Source: Deltaproteobacteria bacterium (GTDB taxonomy: Bacteria; Desulfobacterota; Binatia; DP-6). Taken from it: 5,701 nucleotides of DNA. The notes beneath the pieces are model-generated. The model was given only the letters and a program-made list of their open reading frames with translations. It ran no database searches and was not told the origin of the DNA. Positions 1 through 5,701 of the stretch are shown here, piece by piece. The position numbers were made by a program, and so were the translations under genes. The DNA is taken from NCBI GenBank assembly GCA_005879245.1, contig VBLA01000549.1, forward strand, positions 1 to 5,701, given 5' to 3'. The first letter of the stretch is position 1; every line of letters begins with the position of its first letter.

Positions 1-637
1 CCTCGCGGGCGAGGAACATGGCCACTACGCCGAGCAGGACCCCGATGCCGATGGACGCGGCGCCGTCCAGCACAGGGCGGTCCAACGTCTCGCTCGCCGC
101 GATCCCGGCGAGGGCGATCATCACGCCGATCAGCGCGGCGGAGTCCTCGAAGAGCACCATGAACATCGTCGGATCCTTGCTCTGACGCACCGCCTCGAAG
201 TACCCGCGCTTGCCCTTCGCGGAGCGGAACTCCTTCATCGCTACGCCACAGGAGATGCCCTCGAACACGAAGGCCAGGCCGAGGACGACGTAGTTCACGA
301 TGGAATTCGAGATCGGCACCGGGGCGATGACGTGGCTGATTCCCTCGTACACCGACACGCCGGCGCCAAGCGCGAAGATCAGGAGCGTCACGATGAAGCT
401 CCAGAAATAAAGCTCCCGGCCGTGCCCCAGCGGGTGGAGCTCGTCGGGGGGTCGCGCTGCGCGGCGCAAGCCGTAGAGGAGGAGGATCTCGTTGCCCGTA
501 TCGACCAGTGAGTGGATCGCCTCGCTCACCATCGCAGAGCTGCCGGTGACGCCAGCGGCCGCGAACTTCGTCAGTGCGACGAGGACGTTGCCGAGCAAGG
601 CCGCGTAGACGACCTTCCTCGATGATCGGCGGGCCAT
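1..637 (-). CDS. Cation diffusion facilitator (CDF) family transporter, 3' end beyond window
   Basis: This is a predicted inner-membrane exporter of Zn2+ or a similar divalent cation, driven by proton exchange; its metal specificity cannot be read from the sequence. The first 212 residues are visible and the C-terminus lies outside the window. Residues 38-57 carry the CDF TM2 pattern SEAIHSLVDTGNEILLLYGL, with the metal-site residues H42 and D46. It is followed by HPLGHGRELYFW (68-79), a very typical CDF loop. Membrane segments lie at about 10-30, 36-57, 77-98, 113-133, 160-180 and 190-210. The TM5 region reads FEDSAALIG (163-171), with E164 and D165 instead of the HxxxD of E. coli YiiP; I recall this pattern from the SLC30A9 (ZnT9)-like branch. 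The ATG at 637 is chosen because the family's N-terminus begins just there; only a weak GGA lies upstream. It starts 31 nt after glpD on the same strand, so it is probably the last visible gene of that operon. Confidence 0.9.
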   Translation of the reverse strand, partial: MARRSSRKVVYAALLGNVLVALTKFAAAGVTGSSAMVSEAIHSLVDTGNEILLLYGLRRAARPPDELHPLGHGRELYFWSFIVTLLIFALGAGVSVYEGISHVIAPVPISNSIVNYVVLGLAFVFEGISCGVAMKEFRSAKGKRGYFEAVRQSKDPTMFMVLFEDSAALIGVMIALAGIAASETLDRPVLDGAASIGIGVLLGVVAMFLARE

Positions 638-668
638 GATGTCGCTCGTCCGCAGCTGGAGGCCTGGC

Positions 669-2327
669 CTAGTAGTCCCGTGCCCGATCCGGCGCCAGTC
701 CCGCCACTCTGAGGTAGCTGTCAATCCTGTCCACGTATTGCCCGACGGCGAACCGCGTATGCTCGGCAGACCAGCCGAGCTGCTTGCCGAGAATCGATCC
801 GACGACCGGCGCCGCTTCGATCGAAGATCTCCAGCTGAAGAACTCCAAGCCGATGCGTCGCGACAGCACATCCTCGATGGTGACCGCCATGTCAGAGGCG
901 CCCTGCACGATTTCGGCGCGAATGGGCGCAAGACCATCGACGATGGGCTTGGCGAGATCGGCGTCTTTCTCGGCGATGTCCAGGACCTTCGGCGCGTTGG
1001 TGCCGAATCGTCCCGCCAGGTGCTGCGCAGTCTGCTCGGAAATGCGGTAATCCCGGACCAGACTCATCCAGTAGACAGGCGTGAAACCATTCGAGCCGGT
1101 CAGGGGGCGATTTCGCGTCAGGCTTGGGGTCACCGCCAAGCCCAGGTATCTCTGGACGGCGTCAACGGTGTCTTCGGCCATTGCCCGGTGGGTCGTCCAC
1201 TTCCCTCCCATGATGCTGATCAGACCACTTCGAGGGTCAGTCTCCAATTCATCGTCACGGGAGAGTTTCTTGGTATCACCGCTGCCGCCGCGGCTCACCA
1301 GCGGCCGCGCCCCGGCGAAACCACTGACGACTTGGCTCCGGGCGACGGGCTTTTCTAGGTACTGGTTGAGTTGGCGAAGAATGAAGTCGACTTCTTGCTT
1401 GGTAACGCAGAGCTCGTCATCGAGGCCGACCTCCTGTTCCGTGGTGCCGACCAAGAGCCGTCCCATCCAAGGGATGGCGAACAGGACGCGCCCGTCTTCT
1501 GTCTTCGGGATCAGCATCGCGTCCTCACTGGGAAGTACATCCAGAGGCAACAGGATGTGGCTTCCCTTGCTGAGTCGCATGCGGCGATGGATCCCCGGCG
1601 TGGCAAGATCCCGAACGGTATCCGCCAACGGACCAGTGGAATTCACAAAGGCGCGGGCTCGGATCACGAACGTCTGACGAGACAGTTGATCTTCCACCTC
1701 TGCCGCCGCGAGTGTCCCGGTCACAGCTTTCTGGAAGCCGGTGACCCGGAGGTAGTTGGAAGCCGTCCCGCCGGACTCCAGGAACCCCTTCACCAGCGCA
1801 AGGTTGTAGCCGGCGTCGTTGAACTGCCCGTCGGCGTAGGCAATGGAGCCGACGAGACCGGCATTCTTGAGCGTGGGCATGCGCCGCAGTGTTTCCTGCC
1901 GGGACAAGAAATGACTGGGGAAAATGCCTGTGTCTCCGGCGATCCAGTCATAGAGCTTCAGCCCGACGTCGTAGTAACCAGCATCCAGCCAGTGGAAGCA
2001 GGGGATGAGGAACTCGAGAGTTCGAGAAAGGTAGGGACCGTTCTTCAGCATCAAGATTCGTTCGTGCAACGCGCGGTTGACGACGTGATATTCCGCGGCA
2101 TCCAAGTCCTTGACCGCCTCCTCGAGATAACGAACGCCCCCGTGAATGATCTTTGTCGATTTGCTCGAGGTGGCACCCGCAAAATCTCCGGCTTCGACCA
2201 GCACGGTCTTCAGGCCGCGAAGTTGAGCATCCAGCGCGCAGGCCGCTCCCGTTGCCCCGCCGCCTATCACGCAAACGTCAAAGGACTCGTCCCCGACGGT
2301 GCGCAGCATTTCGTCGCGACTTCTCAT
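669..2327 (-). CDS. glpD: Aerobic FAD-dependent glycerol-3-phosphate dehydrogenase
   Basis: It oxidises sn-glycerol 3-phosphate to dihydroxyacetone phosphate and passes electrons through FAD to the membrane quinone pool. The 552 residues match the usual family length of 500-560. An N-terminal FAD-binding DAO domain (about 15-370) begins with the dinucleotide motif IGGGATG (21-27). The GlpD hallmark GATSSKSTKIIHGGVRYLE follows at 51-69, and GYYDVGLKLYDWIAG at 117-131. FAGARPLVS (337-345) and GGKWTTHRAMAEDT (374-387) close the fold, and a DAO_C domain covers about 405-530. Two signature positions deviate: A29 where Gly is usual, and H380 where Tyr is usual. The reading frame stays open further upstream. 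The ATG at 2327 is preferred because the homologous region starts there, a good Shine-Dalgarno lies at 2331-2338, and the start overlaps the preceding stop as ATGA. No glpK or glpF is in view, so the source of the substrate (glycerol uptake or lipid turnover) is open. Confidence 0.96.
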   Translation of the reverse strand: MRSRDEMLRTVGDESFDVCVIGGGATGAACALDAQLRGLKTVLVEAGDFAGATSSKSTKIIHGGVRYLEEAVKDLDAAEYHVVNRALHERILMLKNGPYLSRTLEFLIPCFHWLDAGYYDVGLKLYDWIAGDTGIFPSHFLSRQETLRRMPTLKNAGLVGSIAYADGQFNDAGYNLALVKGFLESGGTASNYLRVTGFQKAVTGTLAAAEVEDQLSRQTFVIRARAFVNSTGPLADTVRDLATPGIHRRMRLSKGSHILLPLDVLPSEDAMLIPKTEDGRVLFAIPWMGRLLVGTTEQEVGLDDELCVTKQEVDFILRQLNQYLEKPVARSQVVSGFAGARPLVSRGGSGDTKKLSRDDELETDPRSGLISIMGGKWTTHRAMAEDTVDAVQRYLGLAVTPSLTRNRPLTGSNGFTPVYWMSLVRDYRISEQTAQHLAGRFGTNAPKVLDIAEKDADLAKPIVDGLAPIRAEIVQGASDMAVTIEDVLSRRIGLEFFSWRSSIEAAPVVGSILGKQLGWSAEHTRFAVGQYVDRIDSYLRVAGLAPDRARDY

Positions 2328-2791
2328 GGTCTCTCCCCGCGCGCCGACCCTCCAGCCCTGTGGCCTTCGCGGGGGCGGATCAACGCCTGGGTGACGGCGA
2401 AAAGGACCGCCGTCGAGACCCCGAACATCAGCATCCCCGCGACGGCCTCGAGCGGCCCGAGGAGCCTCCAGGCTCGCGACATGACGATGTCCCCATAACC
2501 GAGCGTCGTGAAGTTCACGGCCGAGTGGTAGAAGGCGGTCGAGAAGTCGTCGAACTCGCCGCAGGCGACGAAGAGTGCTGCCCACGCCGCGATCTGCAGG
2601 AGCTGAGCAGCCACGATGAGCAGCAGCGCGCGCGCAAACACGCCGACGTTGTGCACCCAGTTAGCGACGGCGTTGGCTCGCGGAACCTGCCGTCGAACGA
2701 GACGAATGATGGCGGTGACCGCCGTTGCCTGGACCAGGACCATGGACGCGATCATTACACACCCGACGATGAGCGGAGCAGCCGGTTTCAT
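2324..2791 (-). CDS. Small potassium-channel-like membrane protein (Ion_trans_2 type)
   Basis: This is a 155-residue protein with the pore region of a potassium channel. The selectivity filter TTLGYGD is at residues 95-101, preceded by a pore-helix-like stretch FSTAFYHSAVNF (83-94). It is followed by a final hydrophobic helix at about 113-137. Two further hydrophobic segments lie at about 5-31 and 50-77, giving three predicted helices and a re-entrant pore loop; a tetramer would be needed for one pore. No RCK/TrkA-N or cyclic-nucleotide domain follows, and the basic tail after 138 is short. The family (PF07885) conducts K+ passively across the inner membrane. The ATG at 2791 overlaps the stop of the COX2-like gene by 4 nt and the stop overlaps the glpD start by 4 nt, so translation of all three is probably coupled. 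The same frame is open upstream to about 3241, but that part is arginine/proline-rich and is a shadow of the neighbouring gene. K+ selectivity is inferred from the filter only. Confidence 0.88.
   Translation of the reverse strand: MKPAAPLIVGCVMIASMVLVQATAVTAIIRLVRRQVPRANAVANWVHNVGVFARALLLIVAAQLLQIAAWAALFVACGEFDDFSTAFYHSAVNFTTLGYGDIVMSRAWRLLGPLEAVAGMLMFGVSTAVLFAVTQALIRPREGHRAGGSARGERP
2331..2338 (-). promoter_or_regulatory. Ribosome binding site of glpD
   Basis: On the minus strand GGGGAGAG stands 3 nt before the ATG at 2327, with its GGAG core 5 nt from the start codon. It lies inside the last codons of the upstream channel gene. It decides the glpD start against the longer open frame and against the in-frame ATG at residue 7. 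Confidence 0.65.
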
Positions 2792-3198
2792 GCGGAGGCT
2801 CGCCCGGGTTCGACGAGGTGCTGGTGCAGCACGAAGACGAGGATTGCGATGCGCGGGAGCAGCAAGTGCGGCCAGTACTCGGTCTGCGGTGGCTCGCTCC
2901 CGTCGTCGCGACGGCGAGAGCGGAAGCGGATCAGGCTGTACGTGAGAAGTCCGGTGACGATCACGAAGATCGCCGTCGTGACGGCCAGGACGAAGATCGT
3001 GCTGATCTCGTGAGCCGGAGTGGAGATGGGTTGGAAGATGCTCGAAGGGGCGATCTTGGAGTTGGCTTCGCCCATTCCCCAGTCGTTGGCGACCGCCTGG
3101 ACCGCGTGCGCGAGGAACGCGCCGAGGAAGAGCAGCTTGAGGATCAACGCGGCGGTGACGCGCCGGCACGCCTTCCGCCAGTTTGCGTGCGGGTGCAT
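2788..3198 (-). CDS. CuA-less protein resembling the membrane domain of cytochrome c oxidase subunit II
   Basis: This 136-residue protein has a signal-like hydrophobic stretch (14-35, possible cleavage after AVQA). A segment that reads like the N-terminus of COX2 follows: SIFQPISTPAHEIS (53-66), a transmembrane helix (about 67-90), then IRFRSRRRDDGSEPPQ (90-105). In true COX2 this is followed by a second helix and then a periplasmic cupredoxin domain holding the CuA ligands. Here, after Q105, there is only TEYWPHLLLPRIAILVFVLHQ and a short tail. That could be a degenerate second helix, and no Cys/His/Met CuA motif exists in any frame nearby. It cannot accept electrons from cytochrome c as normal COX2 does. 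It is either a decayed or internally deleted coxB, or a stand-alone small membrane protein. The 4-nt ATGA overlap with the channel gene argues that the 3' end is still functional. The ATG at 3198 is the plausible start, although its ribosome binding site is weak. Confidence 0.72.
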   Translation of the reverse strand: MHPHANWRKACRRVTAALILKLLFLGAFLAHAVQAVANDWGMGEANSKIAPSSIFQPISTPAHEISTIFVLAVTTAIFVIVTGLLTYSLIRFRSRRRDDGSEPPQTEYWPHLLLPRIAILVFVLHQHLVEPGRASA

Positions 3199-3355
3199 GC
3201 TCAGCGCTCAGAGCAGTCCAGCGGAAGTCTAGCGGCCACAATCCACCTTGAGCGCCTTGGCCGTTATTGATGCCGTGGATGGAGTTCGAGCGGAGCCGCG
3301 CGATAGGGCCGGCAAGCGCGATGTCGGGCAGGCGGCGGACGATCTCCTCACGGCC
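3199..3355. other. Intergenic gap holding the probable operon promoter and a coding-like remnant
   Basis: Any promoter for the four-gene minus-strand cluster (COX2-like, channel, glpD, CDF) should lie here or inside the upstream pseudogene, because the cluster's first start is at 3198. I find no convincing -35/-10 pair. On the minus strand, directly after the TAA of the nucleotidyltransferase remnant and in the same frame, about 30 codons (3355 to about 3266) read like protein (REEIVRRLPDIALAG and on) with G/C-rich third positions. They have no good start codon. They may be a gene fragment or chance. Confidence 0.35.
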
Positions 3356-4259
3356 TTACGTGAAATTCGCCAAACGCTGGTCGGCAGTCGCGATCGACGA
3401 ATGTGACTCACGACGCCGCCACCTGGGGGTGCCGCGCGCGCCCCACGGCGGATTACGACCGAGCGCTACAAGAGTGCGCTCGATCGCTTCGACCGTTCCC
3501 CAATCGGACCATCCGACATCGTCGGCGCGGATGGCCACCAGCGAGTCTGGAATCCGCGCCAGGAAGTCGCGCGAGAAGTTCCACGGCGTGAGATTCCGAT
3601 AAGCACGCTCCAGACCGGTGGGATCGTTCCGCCCGCACAGGCCGGCTACCGCAGCGGGGAGGGACCGCTGGAGCAGCATCAAGATGGCAGGCAGCCGGAA
3701 CACGAGCACGAATGAGTTCCAGAGAGCCCCTCCGGCGATCAGGCGACGGGCATCTGAAGTCGTCGGTTTCTCATGGAAAGCACTCACTTCGAAGGCTGGC
3801 GCCCCGCCACCCAGTGGCAGCGGGCGGCGTGGTTCGAGGTAGCCGAGACCGGGGTCCACCCGGTCCGGCGGAATGCCTAGGAGTACGATCTTCTCGGGCA
3901 AGTGCGCGACCGTATCCGTGGCGCGCTCGACGTGGTGAAGCCACATCGTCTCGTTGCGCACGAAGTGGTCGCTCGGGAAGATGGCGAGCGTGGCGTCCGG
4001 CGCTCGCCGCGCGACATCCAGCAGGCCCAACAGGATTCCGGGGCCGGTATCGCGGTTCGCGGGCTCGGGCGACCGTCAGCTCGAGGAGCGAGCGATCTCC
4101 CGTGATTCGGCAGTACTGCTTGGGAATGGGGGCTCCGGCGATCACGCGGGTGAGCTCCCGCAGGCGAACACCATCTCCCCCCGCCAGGACCAAGGCCCAG
4201 GCGGCGGCCTGCCGGTGGGTCGGATCGGTCTGCGGGACGCTGGGAACGAGTCGTGACAC
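3356..4259 (-). pseudogene. Mannose-1-phosphate guanylyltransferase-like nucleotidyltransferase, broken by an internal deletion and frameshift
   Basis: An intact enzyme would make GDP-mannose from mannose 1-phosphate and GTP (or a related NDP-sugar) for surface polysaccharides. The N-terminal piece starts at a GTG (4259). It holds the nucleotide-binding motif WALVLAGGDGVRLRELT (residues 21-37, Val where Thr is usual), then PKQYCRITGDRSLLE (46-60). The second piece is one frame over. It begins near 4066 with EPANRDTGPGILLGLL and runs to the TAA at 3358-3356. It holds FPSDHF (metal/substrate Asp), FHEKP, GALWNSFV and VGWSDWGT. Family members have about 35-40 residues between LLE and the NRDTGPG motif; here almost none remain, and one extra base breaks the frame. 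The missing length is therefore about 105-120 nt and equals 3n+2. In the second frame a TGA stands at 4078-4076, so the pieces cannot be one protein. A rescue start at TTG 4030 would lack the nucleotide-binding motif. An assembly error is the main alternative. Confidence 0.82.
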
Positions 4260-4845
4260 GCTCGTCCACCTTGGCGACGACGCGTGGGCAGCGAACGTGC
4301 CACCGGGTGGCTTCCTGCTTACGCTCCTTGACAATGCTGGCTCCTCAACCCGGCCAAGATGCCGGTCCGCGGCCCCCTGCCCGGCGTCTCCGCAACTACC
4401 GTGCCGTCCCGGTACAGGTGCCGGTGAAGCGATCTCGAGAGCGAGGCGCCGGGCCTTCGGCACTCGTGCCGATCTCTCGGCAGCATGACGCGGGCCGGCC
4501 GCAGCTAAACGAAACTTCCGGACCGGTGCCGAGATCAACGCGGACCGTGACCACTACGCCAACATGTCGGCAGTCGGCTCACACCTCGAGCAGCATCTGG
4601 TGGAGATTGCCCGGCGGGCACCCTCGGTGATCGGCGCGCAGCTCGCTCACCATCGCATCGTCCACCCGTCGAGAGTGGATCCCCGACAACATATCCCGAG
4701 TGGCTCTACCTAGCCGGCCCCTCCGGACGAATCCATAGCCCTCGGCGTGCCGGACGTGGCAGGGGGGCCGGGATCGCTTTCCCGACCGCGTCGTCCCTGG
4801 GCTTCCGTGCGTCCCCGGCCTGCGATACGGTTCAGTGCGGACGAG
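4260..4845. other. 586-nt region without a convincing gene, between divergent nucleotidyltransferase remnant and mlaC
   Basis: The starts of the minus-strand nucleotidyltransferase remnant (4259) and plus-strand mlaC (4846) face away from each other, so promoters for both should lie here; none could be pinned down. All long open frames here are arginine/proline-rich and recognisable as noise. The best coding-like piece is on the plus strand in the frame between stops at 4486-4488 and 4711-4713, around AEINADRDHYANMSA and HLEQHLVEIARRAPSVIGAQ. It has low G/C at second and high G/C at third codon positions. Its only ATG (4564) has no ribosome binding site and would give 49 residues. No tRNA, riboswitch or strong terminator was seen. 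Confidence 0.5.
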
Positions 4846-5484
4846 ATGGCGACTCGAGCTCGCGGGCGCGCACGACCGGGACCGACCGTCTCTCGCACCG
4901 CAATCCTCGTCGCTCTCCTCGTCGCGCTCGGCCCCGCGTCCGCGCTGGCCGGGGCGCCGCAGGAGCGGGTCCGTCAGACCCTCGATGCCGTATCGGCCGT
5001 GCTGAACGATCCGCAGCTGCAGGGATCGGCCAAGGAACGCGACCGACGCGAACACGTCGGAAAGGTCATACGCGACTCGTTCGATTTCCGGGCGATGGCT
5101 CGGGAGTCGCTCGGCTCTCAGTGGGCGGGCCTCACCGCCGAGCAGCACGATGAGTTCGTCGGCCTGTTCGGACAGCTCTTCGAGCGCTCCTACAACCGCC
5201 TGGTGCTGCGCTTCCTCGGCGACAGCACGACGACCTACGGCACCGAGTCCATCGAGAAGGAAGGCGCCGTCGTGCGTACGACCCTCGTCCGCAAGAATAC
5301 CGACGAGCTGCCCGTGGACTACCGCCTCATCGCCGAGGGTGGGCTCTGGAAGATGTCCGACGTGGCCGTCGACGGGGTGAGCCTGGACGGGAACTTTCGC
5401 GCTCAGTTCGACAAGACGATTCGAACCGCCTCCTACGACGAGCTGGCGAAGAGAATCCGGACGAAGCTCGCGGAGGAGCAGTAG
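4846..5484 (+). CDS. mlaC: MlaC/Ttg2D-family periplasmic lipid-binding protein (HpnM-like)
   Basis: Members of this family (PF05494, Tol_Tol_Ttg2) carry phospholipids between outer and inner membrane for the Mla ABC system; the HpnM branch accompanies hopanoid synthesis. The 212 residues match the usual length of about 200-210. A basic N-region and the hydrophobic stretch TAILVALLVALGPASALA (18-35) form a signal peptide, probably cut after ALA35. Family landmarks follow: DSFDFRAMARESLGSQW (77-93), LTAEQHDEFVGLFGQLFERSY (96-116), LPVDYRLI (155-162), LWKMSDVAVDGVSL (167-180) and NFRAQFDKTI (183-192). The frame is open back to 4747, but the ATG at 4846 is chosen because the signal peptide starts there. 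Only a weak GGA precedes it. None of the other Mla genes (mlaA, B, D, E, F) is in view. It faces the RND/MMPL gene tail to tail with 11 nt between stops. Whether it is MlaC or HpnM proper is not decided by this sequence alone. Confidence 0.92.
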   Translation: MATRARGRARPGPTVSRTAILVALLVALGPASALAGAPQERVRQTLDAVSAVLNDPQLQGSAKERDRREHVGKVIRDSFDFRAMARESLGSQWAGLTAEQHDEFVGLFGQLFERSYNRLVLRFLGDSTTTYGTESIEKEGAVVRTTLVRKNTDELPVDYRLIAEGGLWKMSDVAVDGVSLDGNFRAQFDKTIRTASYDELAKRIRTKLAEEQ

Positions 5485-5499
5485 GCGTCTTCGTCCTAC
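5481..5499. terminator. Small hairpin containing both convergent stop codons
   Basis: GTAGG at 5481-5485 pairs with CCTAC at 5495-5499 across a 9-nt loop, so the TAG stops of mlaC and of the minus-strand transporter gene both sit in the stem. No U-tract follows on either strand, so action as a transcription terminator is only a weak inference. Confidence 0.2.
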
Positions 5500-5701
5500 G
5501 CAGCCGCTCGCGCGGGCTCCGACGGCTCGACGGCCGTCGGCTCCACGATGACGCGGGGCTCGGTCCAGGCGAGCAGGACGGGGAGCACGATCAGCGAGGC
5601 GCCGAGCGTCGCGATCATCCCGAGTGTCAGCAGGAGTCCCAGCCCGAAGATGCCGCGGTGAGCCGCGGTCATGAGGCTTCCGAAGCCGACCACCGTGGTG
5701 A
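5496..5701 (-). CDS. MMPL/RND-superfamily transporter (HpnN-like), C-terminal end only
   Basis: Only the last 67 residues are inside the window; the gene enters from the right edge. The visible part begins TTVVGFGSLMTAAHRGIFGLG and continues with a hydrophobic helix ending in ASLIVLPVLLAW. This matches the final two transmembrane helices of MMPL/RND-type lipid exporters, where a short polar GSLM..AHRG segment joins the helices. The tail after the last helix is short and rich in Glu, Pro and Ala (EPTAVEPSEPARAAA). Such proteins use the proton gradient to move lipids or hydrophobic compounds; the HpnN branch moves hopanoids to the outer membrane and is often encoded near HpnM, an MlaC relative. 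The neighbouring MlaC-like gene therefore supports a lipid role, though the genes converge instead of forming an operon. The exact subfamily cannot be set from this fragment. Confidence 0.85.
   Translation of the reverse strand, partial: TTVVGFGSLMTAAHRGIFGLGLLLTLGMIATLGASLIVLPVLLAWTEPRVIVEPTAVEPSEPARAAA
5519..5540. repeat. Perfect 8-bp inverted repeat downstream of mlaC
   Basis: CCGACGGC (5519-5526) and GCCGTCGG (5533-5540) form a perfect 8-bp, G/C-rich stem with a 6-nt loop, 34 nt after the mlaC stop. It lies inside the coding tail of the opposing gene, where it encodes part of the repetitive EPTAVEPSEP stretch. It could slow or end transcription from mlaC, but there is no U-tract and the symmetry may only reflect the peptide repeat. 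Confidence 0.4.

Noticed and set aside
636..2498. Long plus-strand open frames across the glpD region (up to 375 codons)
   Set aside because: They lie antisense to a full-length glpD whose motifs are unmistakable. Their translations show no domain and have the composition of opposite-strand shadows in GC-rich DNA.
2328..2585. Possible 86-residue N-terminal extension of GlpD
   Set aside because: It is the shadow of the channel gene. GlpD homology begins about 17 residues after the ATG at 2327, which has its own Shine-Dalgarno.
2792..3241. Possible 150-residue N-terminal extension of the channel protein
   Set aside because: The extension is Arg/Pro/His-rich, has no membrane segment, and overlaps the COX2-like gene in another frame. 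The ATG at 2791 with the ATGA overlap explains the channel start.
4401..4425. Palindrome-like CCGGTACAGGTGCCGG as a possible operator
   Set aside because: Only the outer CCGG and two inner bases per half pair up, and no regulator gene is nearby.
4319..4486. Minus-strand 55-codon open frame with ATG at 4486
   Set aside because: No ribosome binding site, mixed third-position composition and no recognisable motif; most likely chance.
4471..4536. Imperfect inverted repeat GATCTCTCGGCA / TGCCGAGATC
   Set aside because: Two mismatched bases and about 44 nt spacing; such short pairs are expected by chance in GC-rich DNA.
4579..5148. Minus-strand open frame of 189 codons opposite the 5' half of mlaC
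   Set aside because: It is antisense to a confident MlaC-family gene, low in hydrophobic structure and without a recognisable motif.

Overview
The window looks like chromosomal DNA from a GC-rich, Gram-negative (two-membrane) bacterium. The evidence is strong G/C preference at third codon positions, a MlaC-type periplasmic lipid carrier, an RND/MMPL-type exporter, and membrane redox and metal-transport genes. I cannot fix the phylum. Soil or sediment lineages such as Acidobacteriota, Myxococcota, Desulfobacterota or Rokubacteria are only guesses. No rRNA, tRNA, CRISPR array, integrase or insertion sequence was recognised.

Left block (about 1-3198, all on the minus strand, read right to left). 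Four genes form a tight run. The first is a 136-residue protein resembling only the N-terminal membrane part of cytochrome c oxidase subunit II, with no CuA domain. It overlaps by 4 nt (ATGA) a 155-residue potassium-channel-like protein with a TTLGYGD selectivity filter. That gene overlaps by 4 nt (ATGA) a full-length FAD glycerol-3-phosphate dehydrogenase (GlpD). After a 31-nt gap comes a cation diffusion facilitator (CDF) transporter that runs off the left edge. The spacing indicates one operon with translational coupling. All four products are membrane-integral or membrane-associated, and the operon links quinone-reducing glycerol-3-phosphate oxidation to potassium/metal ion movement in a way I do not recognise.

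Middle block (about 3199-4845). A minus-strand sugar-phosphate nucleotidyltransferase of the mannose-1-phosphate guanylyltransferase type is broken. Its first about 64 codons and its last about 236 codons lie in different frames, and roughly 35-40 codons expected between them are missing, so it is a pseudogene or an assembly error. It is flanked by 157 nt and 586 nt without a convincing gene, both with short coding-like stretches that could be gene remnants.

Right block (4846-5701). A plus-strand MlaC/Ttg2D (HpnM-like) periplasmic phospholipid or hopanoid carrier meets the 3' end of a minus-strand MMPL/RND-type (HpnN-like) transporter, with only 11 nt between their stop codons. The pair may serve envelope lipid traffic, but their convergent layout means they are not one operon.

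The most notable items are the CuA-less COX2-like gene coupled to a channel and GlpD, the internal deletion in the nucleotidyltransferase gene, and the possibility that both reflect local gene decay.
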